Below, one piece after another: positions 16,718 to 25,482 of a stretch of 51,344 nt of DNA. The translations under genes were made by a program, and so were the position numbers. The notes beneath the pieces were generated by a model. The model had not been told where the DNA came from. It did not search any database and saw nothing but the letters and a program-made list of their open reading frames with translations. The stretch covers positions 1 to 51,344 of IMG/VR virus record IMGVR_UViG_3300033155_001120; one strand, given 5' to 3'. This DNA is from a virus. Each line of letters starts with the position of its first letter. The stretch's first letter is position 1.

Positions 16718-17061
16718 TGAGAACAATTATAGCTGGAAGTAGAGATAACGTTGTTTACGCTCACCTGTTGGCAGCTTTAGAAGAGATAGATTGGGCACCC
16801 TCGGTCGTTATAAGTGGTACAGCTCGTGGAGCTGATACCTTTGGAGAGAGATGGGCCGGTGAGAATGATGTACCGGTGGAAAGATTTCCAGCCGACTGGA
16901 ACACCCATGGGAAAAGTGCCGGGTACATTCGTAATTCTGAAATGGCACAGAAAGCTGAGGCACTCGTGGCTCTATGGGACGGCTCTAGCAAAGGCACCAT
17001 GCATATGATAAACTTGGCTACTAAAGCGGGACTAAAAGTCCATGTGTATAATATAGGATAA
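16717..17061 (+). CDS. SLOG-family protein (YspA-like, DUF2493)
   Basis: AGSRD at 6-10, SGTARGAD at 33-40, NTHGKSAGYIRNSEMA at 62-77 and LWDGSSKGTMHMI at 86-98 are the nucleotide-binding landmarks of the SLOG (LOG/DprA-like Rossmann) superfamily, DUF2493/YspA branch. These proteins are thought to bind or process nucleotides or ADP-ribose-type ligands. The ligand is unknown here. Confidence 0.82.
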   Translation: MRTIIAGSRDNVVYAHLLAALEEIDWAPSVVISGTARGADTFGERWAGENDVPVERFPADWNTHGKSAGYIRNSEMAQKAEALVALWDGSSKGTMHMINLATKAGLKVHVYNIG

Positions 17062-17065
17062 AATC

Positions 17066-17212
17066 ATGAGTAGTTTAGAAGATGAATTTATAAAAATAGA
17101 AACCGAAATAATGGAAAAGCTTGAGCGTTACAAAGAGTTATGTGAACGCCTTGGATTTAATTTTACGGAACACGCCGAAGACCTCGTAGATAATACTAGA
17201 ATTAATTACTAA
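17066..17212 (+). CDS. Small coiled-coil protein (48 aa)
   Basis: Starts at ATG 17066 four bases after the SLOG stop. Almost the whole length is a charged amphipathic helix (LEDEFIKIETEIMEKLERYK). No family is recognised. Confidence 0.5.
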   Translation: MSSLEDEFIKIETEIMEKLERYKELCERLGFNFTEHAEDLVDNTRINY

Positions 17213-17223
17213 AGAGTAGAATA

Positions 17224-17538
17224 ATGCCAGAAGTAGACCTTGGTGTGTATCGTCAAATACGGGAGATACTAAACAATTTTGATTTCAACAGAGTCCATGA
17301 TATCATGGAGTTTATGGGTTGGAAGTATTCTTTTGGTGAAGGACATAATAGAGTCCCCACAGTAGATGACCTGAAGAAGCATGCGGGTATTATGTTAATG
17401 TTCATAGCCCGGGCAAACGGTGGTACTCATCACTTGAAGTCGGGAGGGTTCAGCGTGGAACAATACTACACCGACCAAGGTAATAAAATGTCTTTAGAAT
17501 TTATAGTAGAATCTTTCGAATCAGAACCCTTTAAGTAG
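17224..17538 (+). CDS. Hypothetical protein (104 aa)
   Basis: ATG 17224 follows AAGAGTAGA. The protein has a helical start and a C-terminal segment with GGTHHLKSGGFSVEQYY. It looks like small uncharacterised phage proteins but I cannot name a family. Confidence 0.58.
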   Translation: MPEVDLGVYRQIREILNNFDFNRVHDIMEFMGWKYSFGEGHNRVPTVDDLKKHAGIMLMFIARANGGTHHLKSGGFSVEQYYTDQGNKMSLEFIVESFESEPFK

Positions 17539-17548
17539 AGGAAAGATC

Positions 17549-17722
17549 ATGCGTTTTAGTGTAGACGTGAACGTAGTAAAACAACCAGAAGCGTATGATA
17601 AGTATTATACGGCATTTATAAACCACAAACCTTTAGATACTGGGAGCAGGGTGGTAGAAATGACCCATTATGTAACTAATGAAAGTACAGATGTTTATTG
17701 TACATTTAAAATAAGGAGTTAA
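17549..17722 (+). CDS. Small hypothetical protein (57 aa)
   Basis: A GAGGAAAG site precedes ATG 17549. The product is beta-rich (MRFSVDVNVVKQPEAYDKYY). It ends in the AAGGAGT site of the next gene. No family is recognised. Confidence 0.52.
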   Translation: MRFSVDVNVVKQPEAYDKYYTAFINHKPLDTGSRVVEMTHYVTNESTDVYCTFKIRS

Positions 17723-17723
17723 T

Positions 17724-18839
17724 GTGACTGTTGTTATAAACCCATATGTACATAAGCATATAAAAAAGGAGACTAGAGAAGGTTTTCTAGAAAGAGTTTC
17801 TTGTGTTGAGTATATAAGAACTCGTACGGATAGTTCGGGTTGCGATGGTCTATCTCTATATATAGGGTCACAAAATAATTATGAGCAATTTCGTGATATA
17901 AAGCTTGCTGTATCTAAGGGGGATTTCACTGGTTTAGACTCCAGAACGTATGGGTATGTTTTTGGCATAGACATCCCAGATAAGCTTTATGACTGGATGT
18001 TAAAAAATGATATAGACTTAATATACAGACAAGTTTTTTGCTGGTTAGCTGCATTATATGCTTCTGACCCGGGGATGAGGTATGTAATGTTGGAACAAAT
18101 ATACCCTCCTGTTTTTGAAGAAGTCTTAAAGATTTATGAAGAGTATTTCAGCGAGTATGTAGAATCAGAAGAGGAATATTCGATTAGAACTGGAAAAGAA
18201 GAGTTTTTGACTTGGGAAGAAGAACAAGTACACTCTAATGTTCTTAAAGAGGTATACAAAAAAGCTTGTAAGGATTATTATGGTAGCTTACCACCTGACA
18301 TTATTTCTAACCCTTTTTCCCTCTCCAGCCATGAAGATTGGATGCTGGGTAATGGAGCGTCAGATAGGTTTAATGTCACCATAACCAAATTCTGGTTTAC
18401 ACCTATAGATTGGAAAAATATTGTATTAAATGAGGTGCAAGACAATTTAGCTAGGTGTGAATCAGTAAAACATTACTGGGAGAAGTGGAGGCATCAATTT
18501 TCAGCTTTTGAGTCCACCAACAACCACCATTTTTCCCTCTTTAATGGTAATCAGAAGAAGGGTTATGTTTACCTGATAAATCAGAGAAATACTTCAGTGT
18601 ATAAAATAGGCTTCACAACAGACCAAAAAATAGAAAAAAGGTTGAAGGGGCTACAAACCGGGAACGCGGCTGTACTAGACATAACAGGTTATTTTCAATG
18701 TTCGGGTGTTAAAACTGAGGGAAATGTGCACAAACTATTTTCTTCCCAAAGATTACAAGGTGAGTGGTTTGAACTAGAAAACAAAGATGTATACAACATA
18801 TTAGATGAGAAGTGGAGAATATTAAATAATATTTTTTAA
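17724..18839 (+). CDS. T5orf172 / GIY-YIG-type nuclease-domain protein (371 aa)
   Basis: Residues 279-360 carry the domain: GYVYL (280-284), YKIGFT (293-298), Arg306, E332 with His336, and GEWFEL (346-351), the order seen in T5orf172/MUG113 members of the GIY-YIG fold. The 270-residue N-terminal part is unrecognised and acidic. A GTG start is used with a good AAGGAG site. Roles for this family in phages range from homing to DNA processing. Confidence 0.75.
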   Translation: MTVVINPYVHKHIKKETREGFLERVSCVEYIRTRTDSSGCDGLSLYIGSQNNYEQFRDIKLAVSKGDFTGLDSRTYGYVFGIDIPDKLYDWMLKNDIDLIYRQVFCWLAALYASDPGMRYVMLEQIYPPVFEEVLKIYEEYFSEYVESEEEYSIRTGKEEFLTWEEEQVHSNVLKEVYKKACKDYYGSLPPDIISNPFSLSSHEDWMLGNGASDRFNVTITKFWFTPIDWKNIVLNEVQDNLARCESVKHYWEKWRHQFSAFESTNNHHFSLFNGNQKKGYVYLINQRNTSVYKIGFTTDQKIEKRLKGLQTGNAAVLDITGYFQCSGVKTEGNVHKLFSSQRLQGEWFELENKDVYNILDEKWRILNNIF

Positions 18840-18853
18840 AATAAGGAGTTAGT

Positions 18854-19267
18854 ATGACGACCAATTTCGGAGAAGCTCTTCAAAATGAAGACTTTAGAAT
18901 AAAGATAGCCTCAGATATGAATATAGCTATGCACCTTTGCCATGGTCTGGCCAAAGAAGCAGGCTGGTGGACTAACCTAGAAACTGGGGAACCATTAGAA
19001 CGTAATAAAGGTGAGATGTTTTGTCTCATGCACTCAGAAATTTCTGAAGCTATGGAAGGAGCACGTAAGAATTTAATGGACGACCATTTAACATACCGCA
19101 GTATGGAAGAAGTGGAACTAGCAGACACAATAATTCGTATCTTAGATTACTGTGAAGCTCATAAATTAGATATTGGTGGAGCACTAGTTGAAAAATTAGT
19201 TTATAACACACAACGTGCGGATCATAAAATCGAGAACCGAAAAGAAGCAGGGGGGAAACAATTCTAA
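18854..19267 (+). CDS. MazG-like nucleotide pyrophosphohydrolase
   Basis: The all-alpha NTP-PPase pattern is present: EISEAME (62-68) with paired acidic residues, and VELADTIIRILDY (87-99) with the E-x-x-D metal site, followed by KLVYNTQRADHK. Enzymes of this type hydrolyse NTPs or dNTPs to monophosphates. At 137 residues it is a single domain. It sits ahead of the ribonucleotide reductase genes, consistent with nucleotide metabolism. Confidence 0.8.
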   Translation: MTTNFGEALQNEDFRIKIASDMNIAMHLCHGLAKEAGWWTNLETGEPLERNKGEMFCLMHSEISEAMEGARKNLMDDHLTYRSMEEVELADTIIRILDYCEAHKLDIGGALVEKLVYNTQRADHKIENRKEAGGKQF

Positions 19268-19509
19268 TGAGTGGATATATGACTCCGGAAGGATACTTTA
19301 ATGCCACAGAGATGGTACCGATTGATGAGGGGGGTACAAAGACTCACAAGCCAGCTCACTTTCTAGATAACCTAAAAGTACAAAATATGTTGAAACATAT
19401 CGACAAACCTGCGAAAGTATATCGTGGTCGTGGTGCTTGTACGTTTATCCCAGATGAACTTAAAACTATATTTATAGCTTGGTTAGCACTTAACCTAGTA
19501 GAGGAATAA
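19267..19509 (+). CDS. KilA-N-like DNA-binding protein (80 aa)
   Basis: The sequence follows the KilA-N plan: GYFNATEM near the start (as in hydrophobic-N-A-T-x-M), a basic helix-rich middle with FLDNLKVQNML, then GRGACTFIPDELKTIFIAWLAL where KilA-N has a GRGG-W-hP pattern and a final helix. These domains bind DNA or regulate transcription in phages. Confidence 0.6.
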   Translation: MSGYMTPEGYFNATEMVPIDEGGTKTHKPAHFLDNLKVQNMLKHIDKPAKVYRGRGACTFIPDELKTIFIAWLALNLVEE

Positions 19510-19511
19510 TA

Positions 19512-19895
19512 ATGTTACAGGATTATATAAAAGAAAAAACGGGTGGTGAAGGGGATTGTTTTGCAAATGTACTTTCTGTTGCTACAGGAATACCAAGAGG
19601 TGGTATCCCAAACTTTTCACAGCATGAGGACTTTTGGGCAGCAGTAGACTCTTACCTGTATGCATGGGACTTACAAATATTCCCTTATGAAAAAGACCAA
19701 CACTTTGGTGTTCAGAATGTTATGGGGATAGGCTTAAACGAACGTGGTAACCAACATGTCGTTTTATATACTAAAGATGAGGTAGTATATAACTCAGCAC
19801 CTAAAGGTGGAGATATAGAAGGTGATGTTGACAAGTTTGTAGTAATGCCATGTTATCATAGCTACTCCAATGAGGAGATAAGCAGTGGTTGCTGA
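19512..19895 (+). CDS. Possible papain-like / C39-like fold protein (127 aa)
   Basis: EGDCFANVLSVATGIPRGGI followed by PNF near the N-terminus and GNQHVVLYT later match a group of phage proteins with a Cys (C16) in a GDCF helix and a downstream His, as in papain-like peptidases or transglutaminases. Catalysis is not established. Confidence 0.5.
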   Translation: MLQDYIKEKTGGEGDCFANVLSVATGIPRGGIPNFSQHEDFWAAVDSYLYAWDLQIFPYEKDQHFGVQNVMGIGLNERGNQHVVLYTKDEVVYNSAPKGGDIEGDVDKFVVMPCYHSYSNEEISSGC

Positions 19896-20253
19896 TAGAG
19901 ACCAAGTAGCAATAGTTGTTAGAGAAACACTGAGTAAAAAATTACTAGCCCGTAAGAAGTTGAGTGAAGAGGAAATAGACGTCCTCGTGGAGCTTAATGT
20001 AGAAAAATACTACTTATACCGAGAGATGCGGGGCTTAGAAGATTCATCGGTGCTAAAAGAATTAGCTAGTAAGGTAACAGGAATAAACTATTTAATACAA
20101 GAAGCATGGGGCTTTGAACAACATAAAAAATATCATAAGTTTTGGGAGTTGCCGGGATGTCAGTGTCCAGTTTTTGAAAATATAAATATCTATCCATCGG
20201 ATGAATACAAGCACCTATCGACTTGTCCCATCCATGGAACTAAATGTAAATGA
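19885..20253 (+). CDS. Hypothetical protein with Cys-rich end (122 aa)
   Basis: A GTG start follows GAGGAGA within the previous gene. The protein is helical, then has a C-terminal CQCPVFEN...CPIHGTKCK cluster with enough Cys and His for a zinc site. No family is recognised. Confidence 0.55.
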   Translation: MVADRDQVAIVVRETLSKKLLARKKLSEEEIDVLVELNVEKYYLYREMRGLEDSSVLKELASKVTGINYLIQEAWGFEQHKKYHKFWELPGCQCPVFENINIYPSDEYKHLSTCPIHGTKCK

Positions 20254-20351
20254 AAAAGTGTTGTACGTGTAAGGTAGAAAAATCATTAGATGATTTACAA
20301 ATAATAAGTGCTGGTTTAAACCAGCACAAGAACAATACATTTAAAGTTTAA
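20250..20351 (+). CDS. Small CxxC peptide (33 aa) ahead of nrdB
   Basis: ATG 20250 is in an ATGA overlap. KKCCTCKVEKSLDDL resembles the zinc-knuckle start of some HNH and phage regulatory proteins, so it may be a remnant or a real small protein. Its frame contains the 20-base palindrome at 20308. Confidence 0.4.
   Translation: MKKCCTCKVEKSLDDLQIISAGLNQHKNNTFKV
20308..20327. promoter_or_regulatory. Perfect 20-base palindrome upstream of nrdB
   Basis: GTGCTGGTTTAAACCAGCAC is its own reverse complement. It lies 36 bases before the NrdB start and could be a dimeric regulator site, or an mRNA hairpin affecting RNR expression. Confidence 0.5.
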
Positions 20352-20362
20352 AAAGGAATGAA

Positions 20363-21334
20363 ATGCCTAAACCATTATGTCAACAAAAACAAGAAGCTTA
20401 TGTAGTTACATACCCGGAAGCTATACAGTTTGCTGAAGTTCAATTTAGTATCGCTTGGCCTCCAACAGAGTTTCCAGTGGAGGATGATTTGCACGAACTC
20501 ATGACAGAATTAACAGAGTCTGAGTTGCATGCTGTAGTTACTATACTAAAGCTATTCACCAAGTACGAATTAGTAGCGGGTAATGAGTACTGGGGTGGTA
20601 GAATAGCTAAAAAATTTCCTAGAGTTTGTATCCAACGTATGGCTAATGCATTTGCCTATGCTGAGCTTAACATGCATGCTCCTTTTTATTCAGAAGTTAA
20701 TCGAGTACTACATCTGGATACAGAAGAGTTCTATACAGACTATGTTAATAACCCAACACTAAATGCTCGTATGAACCAAATTAGTGATTTAATTAAGTCT
20801 AAAGATGATTTACTTTCTTTAGGGGTGTTTAGTATAGTCGAGGGGGCTGTGTTATACTCTTCATTTGCTTTTATAAAGCACTACCGTACTGGTGGTAAGA
20901 ATTTACTTAAGAACCTTGTCAGTGGGATCAATGCTTCGGTCAGAGATGAAAACTTACACCAAAAAGGTGGAGCTTGGCTGTTTGGAGTGCTGAAAAAAGA
21001 GTCTGGCACTACAGAGAAAGAATGGGAGAAATTAGTAAAATCCATTACCGATGCAGCCAAAGTATTATATGATCATGAGTGTCAAATCATTGACATGATT
21101 TTTGAAAAGGGGGCAATCGAGGGTATAACCTCCACCCAGTTGAAACACTTTGTAGAAAGTCGAATTAATATTTGTTTGTCTGACTTAGGTATAAAGAATA
21201 TTTTTACTGTTACATATAACCCCATTGCGGACACTTTTTATGATAGTATTAATTCCATCAAACTACATGACTTCTTTAATGTCAGTGGAGCAGAGTATAC
21301 ACGTAACTGGAATCAAGAAAGGTTTACATGGTAA
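20363..21334 (+). CDS. nrdB: Class I ribonucleotide reductase, beta subunit
   Basis: This subunit makes the radical or metal cofactor used by NrdA to reduce ribonucleotides. Candidate metal ligands are Glu75 (NEYW), Glu101 and His105 (AELNMHAPFY), Glu160 (IVEG) and Glu196 with His199 (RDENLH). Tyr109 is placed four residues after His105, near where the radical Tyr lies in class Ia. The Glu-to-His spacing (E-x3-H) differs from the usual E-x2-H. Length 323 residues fits. AAAGGAATG supplies a close RBS. Confidence 0.88.
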   Translation: MPKPLCQQKQEAYVVTYPEAIQFAEVQFSIAWPPTEFPVEDDLHELMTELTESELHAVVTILKLFTKYELVAGNEYWGGRIAKKFPRVCIQRMANAFAYAELNMHAPFYSEVNRVLHLDTEEFYTDYVNNPTLNARMNQISDLIKSKDDLLSLGVFSIVEGAVLYSSFAFIKHYRTGGKNLLKNLVSGINASVRDENLHQKGGAWLFGVLKKESGTTEKEWEKLVKSITDAAKVLYDHECQIIDMIFEKGAIEGITSTQLKHFVESRINICLSDLGIKNIFTVTYNPIADTFYDSINSIKLHDFFNVSGAEYTRNWNQERFTW

Positions 21335-23076
21335 TGACTACTGATATATATGAAGAACTTTCTACCGAAAGAAAACAGATGCAGAAAGATGGGAAACTAC
21401 CTGAGTGGTTCACTACTGGTGGCTGGCATATGTTCAAAAGTACCTATCAGTACCAAGCTGATGGGTACAATGAACAGATTTTAAGGGTAGCCACATGTAT
21501 GGCTAGACATGCCCCCAGTTTCTTAAATAAGTCTCATCCACTATACGACAGAATTGTAGAGAACTATGGTACATCTTGGGAAGAGGTATTTTATAATGTC
21601 ATGGCGAAAGGCCACCTAGCTCCATCCAGTCCGGTGCTTTCAAATGGCGGCACAAAACGCGGAAGCCCTGTGAGTTGTTCAGGACAAACTGTGGGTGATA
21701 GTATAGATGGATTTTATACTGCCCGTCATGAGTCAGCTTTACTTACTAAAGAAGGTTTCGGTACGTCTGCTTACTTGGGCGGTATACGTCCCAGAGGATC
21801 AGAAATAAGTAAAGGTGGTAAGGCAGAAGGTTCTATGCCAGTGTTGATAGGGTTCTCACAAGATGCGAGAGATGTGTCACAAGCCGGGGTAAGACGGGGG
21901 TCATGGGCTGGTTATTTAGACATAGATCACGGTGACTTCGATGAATGGGCAGACCACCTTCACAAAAATCCACAGGGTATGAACATAGGTTGGAATATAA
22001 CTAGAGAATTTATTCAACGGTGCGAGGATGGAGATGAAGAATCAATTCGTCGATTCCAAAAAGCATTATGGGTTAAGATGCAGACCGGTAAAGGATACTT
22101 CTGGAAAGTTGACCATGTCAATGAGCAACAACCTCAAATGTACATCGACCACGGCTTGAGAAATAAAGCTTCGAATCTGTGTACAGAAATCACTTTACAT
22201 GCTGATGAATTTTTTACATACACATGTGTACTGTCCAGTATCAACTTATTCCATTTTGATGATCTCTTTGCCACAGGAGCCATTTTTGTATCCACCATAT
22301 TCTTGGATTGTGTAGCTGAGGAATTTGTGCAGCGTGGTAAGAGCATTCGTGGCTTAGAGAAAGCAGTAAGATATACTGAAAGAGCTAGATCACTTGGACT
22401 AGGAACTTTAGGATTCCATTCTTACTTGCAGAAGAACTCTATACCTTTTGAGTCATTTGATGCTCATCAGAGAAATAACTTAATCTTCAAACATATGCAC
22501 GATGAATCACTAGCAGCATCCAGATGGATGGCTGAGGCTTGGGGTGAGCCAGAGTGGTGTGAAGGTTATGGTGTTCGTAACACACACCGTACTGCTATCG
22601 CTCCCAATATGTCTTCGGCGGTAATGGCCGGTCAGGTGAGTCAGGGGATAGAGCCTTTCTACGCTAATGTATTTCTACAACCCACATCTACTGGTGAGAT
22701 GCAGCGTATAAACCCTATATTCCTTGAGATTATGCAGGAGAAGGGGAAGTACACCAAAGCTACCATGAGATCGATCATTGATAATAATGGTTCTGTTCAA
22801 CATCTTACATGGCTATCAGATCATGAGAAGGATGTTTTTAAGACAGCATTCGAGATAGACCAGCGATCTATTTTACGTTTAGCTTCTGCCAGACAGAAGT
22901 ATATTTGCCAAGGGCAGTCGCTTAACCTGTTTTTTGATGCCGATGAGAAGGAAGAGTACATAGCTCAGATTCATAAGGAGGCTCTACTTGACGAGAATAT
23001 AAAAGGCCTATACTATGTCAGAACTCTCGCTGGTGTTCAGGCGGCTAAGGATACTTGTGTAGCTTGTGAGGGGTAA
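21328..23076 (+). CDS. nrdA: Class I ribonucleotide reductase, alpha subunit (short form)
   Basis: The catalytic set is visible: Cys117 (SCSG), Asn283-Cys285-Glu287 (NLCTE) and Cys300 (TCVLSSINL), corresponding to the radical site and redox pair, plus a C-terminal YYVRT and DTCVACEG with Cys577/Cys580 for re-reduction. At 582 residues it lacks the N-terminal ATP-cone, so dATP feedback inhibition through that domain is absent. Start 21328 gives good RBS spacing; ATG 21334 is an alternative. It overlaps nrdB by 7 bases. Confidence 0.92.
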   Translation: MVMTTDIYEELSTERKQMQKDGKLPEWFTTGGWHMFKSTYQYQADGYNEQILRVATCMARHAPSFLNKSHPLYDRIVENYGTSWEEVFYNVMAKGHLAPSSPVLSNGGTKRGSPVSCSGQTVGDSIDGFYTARHESALLTKEGFGTSAYLGGIRPRGSEISKGGKAEGSMPVLIGFSQDARDVSQAGVRRGSWAGYLDIDHGDFDEWADHLHKNPQGMNIGWNITREFIQRCEDGDEESIRRFQKALWVKMQTGKGYFWKVDHVNEQQPQMYIDHGLRNKASNLCTEITLHADEFFTYTCVLSSINLFHFDDLFATGAIFVSTIFLDCVAEEFVQRGKSIRGLEKAVRYTERARSLGLGTLGFHSYLQKNSIPFESFDAHQRNNLIFKHMHDESLAASRWMAEAWGEPEWCEGYGVRNTHRTAIAPNMSSAVMAGQVSQGIEPFYANVFLQPTSTGEMQRINPIFLEIMQEKGKYTKATMRSIIDNNGSVQHLTWLSDHEKDVFKTAFEIDQRSILRLASARQKYICQGQSLNLFFDADEKEEYIAQIHKEALLDENIKGLYYVRTLAGVQAAKDTCVACEG

Positions 23077-23096
23077 TTAACTAAGGAGCAATCCCA

Positions 23097-23723
23097 ATGC
23101 CTCATTCGCTAAGTGATCTACATAATTACAATATAAATCAAAAGACTAACGAGATATTCCTGTTTGGTGAGGATGCCTACACCTTCACCAGATCGGATAA
23201 TGATACTGAAGAACCCGGTGTAGAGTACACCATGGCTAACAGGTTTATTCGTAACCTAACCTATCTGCAGGACAAGTCAGAAAATCCTATTACTATTCAC
23301 ATGAAAACATGTGGTGGTGAATGGGGGGAAGGGATGGCCATATATGATGCCATTAACACCTGCCCAAATGTTGTAAAAATCATCAACTATACTCATGCCC
23401 GTTCTATGTCCTCACTGATACTCTGTGCAGCGGATGAACGTGTTATGCACAAACACTCCACTTTTATGTTCCACACTGGTACCTCTGCAATGACCGGCAC
23501 GGTAAAACAGTGGAGAACAGAAAATGTACAGTTGGAGATAGGCATGGAGCAGATGCTGGATGTTTATGTGGCTACTATGAAAGTCTCCGGATGTATGAAA
23601 GATAAGACTGAGAAACAGATTAAAAAGTGGTTAACCTCGGAAATGGATAAAAAAGAGGAAGTTTATTTAAGCGCCGAACAGGCTATCGAGTATGGGTTTG
23701 CTGATAGCATTCTAGGCGTTTAA
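23097..23723 (+). CDS. ClpP-like serine protease
   Basis: The ClpP/crotonase-fold peptidase features are present: ARSMSSLIL with Ser103 at the nucleophile position, and STFMFHTGT with His126, followed by a late acidic/helix region (LSAEQAIEYGFADSIL) typical of the family end. In phages such proteins can act as prohead maturation proteases. The gene lies close upstream of the terminase, portal and scaffold genes, and no other maturation protease is visible. A host-ClpP-modifying role is an alternative. Confidence 0.82.
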   Translation: MPHSLSDLHNYNINQKTNEIFLFGEDAYTFTRSDNDTEEPGVEYTMANRFIRNLTYLQDKSENPITIHMKTCGGEWGEGMAIYDAINTCPNVVKIINYTHARSMSSLILCAADERVMHKHSTFMFHTGTSAMTGTVKQWRTENVQLEIGMEQMLDVYVATMKVSGCMKDKTEKQIKKWLTSEMDKKEEVYLSAEQAIEYGFADSILGV

Positions 23724-23731
23724 CATCGCTC

Positions 23732-23760
23732 TTGCGTATATCATGAAATACTTATATACT
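23732..23760 (+). promoter_or_regulatory. Promoter ahead of the packaging genes
   Basis: TTGCGT, 17-base spacer and TATACT. It lies in the 74-base gap between the ClpP-like gene and the small gene before the terminase. Confidence 0.5.
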
Positions 23761-23797
23761 CCGTCTTTACCTTCCCAAAATAAAAGAGGTTTAATAA

Positions 23798-24016
23798 ATG
23801 CAAAGTATTACTATGCAGATAGAAAGATTGGAAAGAGTTGTTGACGGGTTGTATAACCGAAGTGAAAGCGTACTAGGAAATTCAGACATCATTACCAAGC
23901 AGTCACTCAAAGCTTTAGTTTACTTACAAGGACTTAAGTACGACGTGAGGGCGGCTGAAGAGATAGCGAAGGCCGAAGATGATGCTAAAGCTGATGAGGC
24001 CAAAGATACAGAATAG
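23798..24016 (+). CDS. Small acidic helical protein before terminase (72 aa)
   Basis: AGAGG precedes ATG 23798. The protein is helical with a very acidic, Ala-rich tail (AEEIAKAEDDAKADEAKDTE). Its position directly upstream of the large terminase, with stop and GTG start overlapping, suggests a packaging accessory role; a small terminase function cannot be shown. Confidence 0.55.
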   Translation: MQSITMQIERLERVVDGLYNRSESVLGNSDIITKQSLKALVYLQGLKYDVRAAEEIAKAEDDAKADEAKDTE

Positions 24017-25431
24017 TGGACATAACCCTAACTGAAAAACAGTCATTAGTTTTTCAGACAACAGTAAACGAATTGTTCTGGGGGGGAGCAGCATCAGGTG
24101 GCAAGACCTTTGTAAACAAGGTCTTAGCTACAGCCGTGTGCATGGCTATACCAAATGCACATGTAGCCATTCTTCGTAATACCAGTAAAAACCTTAAGAA
24201 AAACTATATGATGGGTAATGCTTCATTACCTCAAATTCTGGCCGATAATATAAAAGAGAAGTCAGTCTCCATAAACTATTCTGATATGGTTATAAACTTT
24301 GATAATGGTGCAGCTATACATATGATGCATGCTGAACATATCCCCACCACAATAGAAAACTTACAAGGTCTTGAGTTTGTCCTTATCATTGTTGATGAGG
24401 CAGCACTTATATCTTCTGAAATTATTGGTCACTGTCCATCTCGTTTACGTCTTGGGTCACTTAAAATAGAAGACCCTTTCTGGGCTGCACGTTTACCACG
24501 CCTGCAACTCACTAGTAACCCCGGTGGTATTTCTCATGGCTTTCTTAAAGGTGAGTACATCGACCCGGCACCCGCCATGACAGAATTTGTAAACGAGGCT
24601 GGCCATAGATGTATGTTTATTCCGGCATTTGCCAAAGATAATCCTCATGTGGATCATGTTGCCTATGACAAACAGTTAAAATCAATGGGCGATGATGTAA
24701 AGTATGCTCAACTGGGTGAGGGTGACTGGAACGCTGGTGGTGCAGCATTCTTCGCGGATGCATTTAAAAAAGAAAAGAATGTCATACCTGACTTCGATGT
24801 ACCCAAGGAGTGGAGAATTACCAGAGCTTATGACCCGGGCTACTCATCCCCATTTGGATACGTAATTGTTGCCAGAGTAAAAGGTAGCAACCATGTTATA
24901 TTTAAGGACGGGACTACCCGGTACTTCCCCAATGATACCATTATTGTTTATAGGGAATGGTATGGTTATGCAGGGGGTAAAAAAATGAATGAAGGCCTAC
25001 GCTGGCAACACGATGAGATAGCTGGAACCATGCGAGAGAAAGAAGAAGGCTGGGGATTAAGAGGTAGAGTAAGAGCAGGACGAGCTGATTGGAAAATCTG
25101 GGATGGAGAACTGAGTGTAATTGACGAGTACACATCCAGAGGTATTAATTTTGTAAAGGCTGATAAAGCTAAAGGCACCAGAACTGCTGGGGCCTTAAAA
25201 ATGAGAAGCCTCATGTTTGCCGCTCATGAAGAAACTCTGGAAAGACCTGCCCTATTTTTTGTGGATAGGTGTATTCACTGCATCTCAACAATACCTGATC
25301 TTCCGGCTGACCCTAAAAACCCTGATGACGTTGTGACTGATGGGGTTCCAGACCATTTATATGATGCCCTTAGGTATGAAGTTATGTCAGAACTCTACTC
25401 CGTGGGAACCATGAAAGTGGTTGGAGCTTGA
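24016..25431 (+). CDS. terL: Terminase large subunit
   Basis: The motor ATPase and nuclease that packages DNA into proheads. Walker A is GGAASGGKT (23-31) and Walker B FVLIIVDEA (121-129). The nuclease domain includes AYDPGYSSPF with Asp273 and a final PDHLYDALRYEVM. The length of 471 residues is normal. The start is GTG at 24016. Confidence 0.93.
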   Translation: MDITLTEKQSLVFQTTVNELFWGGAASGGKTFVNKVLATAVCMAIPNAHVAILRNTSKNLKKNYMMGNASLPQILADNIKEKSVSINYSDMVINFDNGAAIHMMHAEHIPTTIENLQGLEFVLIIVDEAALISSEIIGHCPSRLRLGSLKIEDPFWAARLPRLQLTSNPGGISHGFLKGEYIDPAPAMTEFVNEAGHRCMFIPAFAKDNPHVDHVAYDKQLKSMGDDVKYAQLGEGDWNAGGAAFFADAFKKEKNVIPDFDVPKEWRITRAYDPGYSSPFGYVIVARVKGSNHVIFKDGTTRYFPNDTIIVYREWYGYAGGKKMNEGLRWQHDEIAGTMREKEEGWGLRGRVRAGRADWKIWDGELSVIDEYTSRGINFVKADKAKGTRTAGALKMRSLMFAAHEETLERPALFFVDRCIHCISTIPDLPADPKNPDDVVTDGVPDHLYDALRYEVMSELYSVGTMKVVGA

Positions 25432-25456
25432 CAGTTTCCCACTTATTTGGTATAGC
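25428..25456 (+). promoter_or_regulatory. Extended -10 promoter ahead of portal
   Basis: TTGACA, 17-base spacer ending in TTTGG, then TATAGC. The TGG before the -10 is an extended -10 element. Predicted start near 25463. Confidence 0.6.
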
Positions 25457-25482
25457 CAAGTAAATTTCCTGAGAAATAACAA

